This document shows positions 61,529 to 64,000 of a stretch of DNA of 64,000 nucleotides, piece after piece. The position numbers and the translations under genes are program-made. Each line of letters begins with the position of its first letter. Position 1 is the first letter of the stretch. Location of the stretch: the NCBI GenBank assembly GCA_963849105.1, contig CAWKGD010000005.1:392854-456853 (forward strand). The letters run 5' to 3'. The notes under the pieces are model-generated. The model saw nothing but the letters and a program-made list of their open reading frames with translations. It had not been told where the DNA came from and did no database searches. This stretch comes from CAVRXQ01 sp963849105 (lineage in GTDB: Bacteria; Actinomycetota; Acidimicrobiia; Acidimicrobiales; Bog-793).

Positions 61529-64000
61529 ATGAAAGCGTTCACGAAAAGGGCGATTCCCGCGCACCTGCACCAAACAGGAGCCGACTGCGGGTCGCGTCAG
61601 ATGAAGCCAGCCCCGAAGCGGCGGCGTTTCGCGGCACTGGGCGCTCTGATCGTCGGCGCGAGCATCGCCGTGCCCGTCATCGCGATCACCACTGCTACCG
61701 CGTCCTCGGGGGCCACCCAGGACAAGATCGTCTTCGTCCAGACGAGCAATCACGGGAACGTCGCTCCGTACGTCGAGTACGAAGGGGCGACCGGTACCGA
61801 TCAGACGCAGTCCCTCGCGGTCGGCAGGGGCGCTTGCGAGAGTTCGAGCCTCTCGAATCCGACATCATCACCTCTGCTCCCGCTTAGCGCCGCCTACTAC
61901 CCGAAGGGCTACGGCTCAACCAGCTCGGAGGAGTCAGCGTCGGTCGGCAGTGAAGTGACGGGTGGGGTGGCGGAGACCGGAGTCTGTTTCAACCCCAGAA
62001 CATCGACGGGTGAAACGATCGTGCCCGACGAGGGCTTGATCTTCAGCGTCGGTCAATCGAACTCGTTGACATCAGGACGACTCTTCAGCGAGGCAACGAT
62101 CCCGCTGAAGAACAACTCGTTCGCTGCGTCCACTTCCGGCACCTTGATCCTTCGGCGGATGTCGGGCGGCGTGGAGACGACCGTCGGCCCACCGGTGTCC
62201 TTCAAGCTTCCGCCCGGGGGCCAGGAATCTCCGGGCGACACGAACGACTGCCCAGTGATCAGCACCGGCGTCGTGCCGGCGGCCGACCAGTTCGACCAGC
62301 TCGAGATCCAAGTCAACTCGGGATCAGCCTCTGTCGTGGGCCCGAACTGCGACAACGACAACGACAAAGACGACCAGGCGGTACCGACCTTCTACTTGGA
62401 TTCGACCCCGGCGATCACGAGCGGGAACAGCGCGACGTTTGTCGCCGGAACCTCCCAAAGTTTTACGGTGACCGCCACCGGCTACCCGACTCCATCCCTC
62501 ACCAACGCCGCCTTCCCAGCGAGCCCGCCCTACACCTGCATGCCGTCGACGCTGCCGAGCGGTTTGACCTTCACGGACAACGGCAACGGCACCGCGACGA
62601 TCGCCGGCTCGCCGACGCCGACGATCGGCACCGGCGGCTCGTACACCGACACGATCTGCATCAACGCCTCGAACGACGCGGGCACAGCTGTGCAGACGTT
62701 CACGCTCACCATCGACCAGGTGCCGGCGATCACGAGCGCGAACGCGACGACGTTTACCGCCGGTAGCAACGGGACCTTCACCGTCACGACGACCGGCAAC
62801 CCGACCCCGTCGCTCGCCGACACCTGTGGATCGCCGTTGCCGAGTGGCGTGACCTTCACCGATAACCACGACGGCACGGCGACGATCGCCGGCACACCTG
62901 CGGCGAGCACGAACGGCACCTACAGCTACCCCGTGTGCATCTCTGCCTCGAACACGATCGGTGGAACGCCGAACCCGGTGACCCAGGCGTTCACGCTCAC
63001 AGTCGACCAGGCGCCAGCCATCACGAGCATGGCCGCCGCGAACTTCACGAGCGGCAGCGCGGCCCTCATGACGGCCGGTACGCCCGGCACGTTCACCGTG
63101 ACGACCACGGGCAACCCAACCCCTGGGGTCACGAACGCCGCCTTCCCAGCGGGCGCGTCGACCTACACCTGCACGCCGACGACGCTGCCCGACGATGTGA
63201 CCTTCACGGACAACGGCAACGGCACGGCGACGATCGACTACACCGCAGCCGACGACACCGACGGCAGCTACACCTTGTGCCTCAACGCAACGAACACGTT
63301 GGGCTCCGCCACGCAGACGTTCACGCTGACGATCGACCAACCTCCGGCCATCACGAGCGTGAACAACCTCATCGTCCCGGTGAGCCAGGCCTTCAGCTTC
63401 ACCGTGACGACGACGGGTTATCCAGCGCCGTCGCTGAGCGACGGCGGTTTCAGCGGATGCCCGACGGACCTGCCCTCCGACATGACGGTGAGCTTCGCGG
63501 ACAACGGCGACGGCACGGCGACGATCAGCGGCACGCCTGGTTCGGGTGACGGCGGCACGTGGCAGGTGTGCATCACCGCCTCGAACGGGGTGGGCACGGC
63601 AGCGACGCAGGACTTCACGCTCGTCATCACCTCACCGAGCGAACCACTCACGGCAACGAATGGATCCTCTGACAACGTCACGGCATCGCTGCAGGTGAAC
63701 TCGGGAAGCAAGAGCTTCACCGGCTTCACGACGGCTGGATCGGCCGGGAGTGAATCGTCCGTGACGTTCGAGACCGAAGGGTCGTCGACGTACACGGCGA
63801 CCCTCAACATCAACTGGGGGGATCTCACCTACTGCGTGCCGTACGCGTCGACGAGCCCACCGACGTGCCAGCCCGCCTCGGTGACGATCGGTCCCCCCGG
63901 AAGCACCGCAGTACCGGTGCTCGCGTGCCCCTCGGGCACGCCACCTGCCACGCCGCCTCTCAATACCTGGTGCTCAGAGGGCGCTTCGTACTCCTATGTG
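61529..64000 (+). CDS. Secreted Ig-like repeat protein (3' end outside window)
   Basis: An open frame of 824 codons without a stop. It starts at ATG 61529 after GAGGGGGG with MKAFTKRAIPAHLHQTGADC, then a signal/anchor segment RRFAALGALIVGASIAVPVI. A ~230-residue N-domain follows, then four Ig-like (He_PIG-type) repeats of roughly 95-110 residues from 62402, 62720, 63011 and 63341. Each has PAITS, FTVTTTGNPTPS-like, TFTDNGNGTATI and a terminal FTLTIDQ, with paired cysteines in most copies. It continues in another beta-like region to the window edge. It is probably a surface adhesin or envelope protein; the C-terminal anchor cannot be seen. Confidence 0.85.
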   Translation, partial: MKAFTKRAIPAHLHQTGADCGSRQMKPAPKRRRFAALGALIVGASIAVPVIAITTATASSGATQDKIVFVQTSNHGNVAPYVEYEGATGTDQTQSLAVGRGACESSSLSNPTSSPLLPLSAAYYPKGYGSTSSEESASVGSEVTGGVAETGVCFNPRTSTGETIVPDEGLIFSVGQSNSLTSGRLFSEATIPLKNNSFAASTSGTLILRRMSGGVETTVGPPVSFKLPPGGQESPGDTNDCPVISTGVVPAADQFDQLEIQVNSGSASVVGPNCDNDNDKDDQAVPTFYLDSTPAITSGNSATFVAGTSQSFTVTATGYPTPSLTNAAFPASPPYTCMPSTLPSGLTFTDNGNGTATIAGSPTPTIGTGGSYTDTICINASNDAGTAVQTFTLTIDQVPAITSANATTFTAGSNGTFTVTTTGNPTPSLADTCGSPLPSGVTFTDNHDGTATIAGTPAASTNGTYSYPVCISASNTIGGTPNPVTQAFTLTVDQAPAITSMAAANFTSGSAALMTAGTPGTFTVTTTGNPTPGVTNAAFPAGASTYTCTPTTLPDDVTFTDNGNGTATIDYTAADDTDGSYTLCLNATNTLGSATQTFTLTIDQPPAITSVNNLIVPVSQAFSFTVTTTGYPAPSLSDGGFSGCPTDLPSDMTVSFADNGDGTATISGTPGSGDGGTWQVCITASNGVGTAATQDFTLVITSPSEPLTATNGSSDNVTASLQVNSGSKSFTGFTTAGSAGSESSVTFETEGSSTYTATLNINWGDLTYCVPYASTSPPTCQPASVTIGPPGSTAVPVLACPSGTPPATPPLNTWCSEGASYSYV

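Noticed and set aside
62324..63340. A 338-codon minus-strand open frame
   Set aside because: It is antisense to the Ig-repeat gene; its Arg/Gly/Val-rich repeats simply mirror the plus-strand repeats.

Overview
The window is high-GC DNA carrying long co-directional operons with many GTG starts and 4-base ATGA/GTGA or 1-base TGATG gene overlaps. A mycothiol-type maleylpyruvate isomerase-like protein, a GuaB3 protein lacking the IMPDH cysteine, a CIRCE-controlled groES-groEL pair, zinc-type S14 and the gene order around the ribosomal cluster all point to an actinobacterium (Actinomycetota). A deep lineage such as Acidimicrobiia is possible, but that is inference.

Layout. 1-10.5 kb: the end of an FtsX-type ABC permease, then minus-strand TauE/SafE-like permease, thiolase, a large YfhO-like membrane protein, guaB3, a NUDIX hydrolase, and groEL/groES with a CIRCE operator, a promoter and a terminator hairpin. 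10.9-18.3 kb: a signalling island. On the plus strand are an MBL-fold hydrolase, a NarL-type response regulator and a stand-alone receiver. Converging on them is a minus-strand operon of cNMP-binding protein, receiver-cyclase fusion, LolD-like ABC ATPase and multi-TM GAF histidine kinase. 18.4-29 kb: a phytoene-desaturase-like oxidoreductase, then a run of tRNA-t6A and cell-wall/cofactor genes read from glmS through acpS, nnrD, alr, udg, tsaE, tsaB and rimI to tsaD, followed by a mycothiol-dependent-enzyme homologue. 29.2-31 kb: a secreted glutamic (G1/eqolisin) peptidase with two Ig-like domains. 31-57 kb: glmM, rpsI, rplM, a small DUF5808-like gene and truA, then the alpha, spc, S10 and str ribosomal blocks in canonical order back to rpsL. 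The cluster is interrupted between map and infA by two opposite-strand genes (AIM24 family and a small coiled-coil protein). 57-64 kb: a two-gene membrane operon, a HIT-like protein, a methyltransferase divergent from an AraC regulator, a second MBL-fold paralogue that has lost a metal-ligand aspartate, and the start of a large secreted Ig-repeat protein open to the window end.

Most distinctive points: (1) the receiver/cyclase/cNMP-binding/kinase/ABC/MBL island at 10.9-18.2 kb, the best candidate for an undescribed cyclic-nucleotide signalling module; (2) an apparent 2-base deletion breaking rpsZ (S14); (3) infA with no usable ATG/GTG/TTG start at the family-expected position and a CTG behind a strong Shine-Dalgarno; (4) histone-H1-like Lys/Ala tails on L4 and L22; (5) the D-to-A change in the second MBL paralogue; (6) a long open Ig-repeat gene at the right edge, easily missed because it has no stop in the window. 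No tRNA, rRNA, CRISPR array, insertion sequence or prophage was seen.
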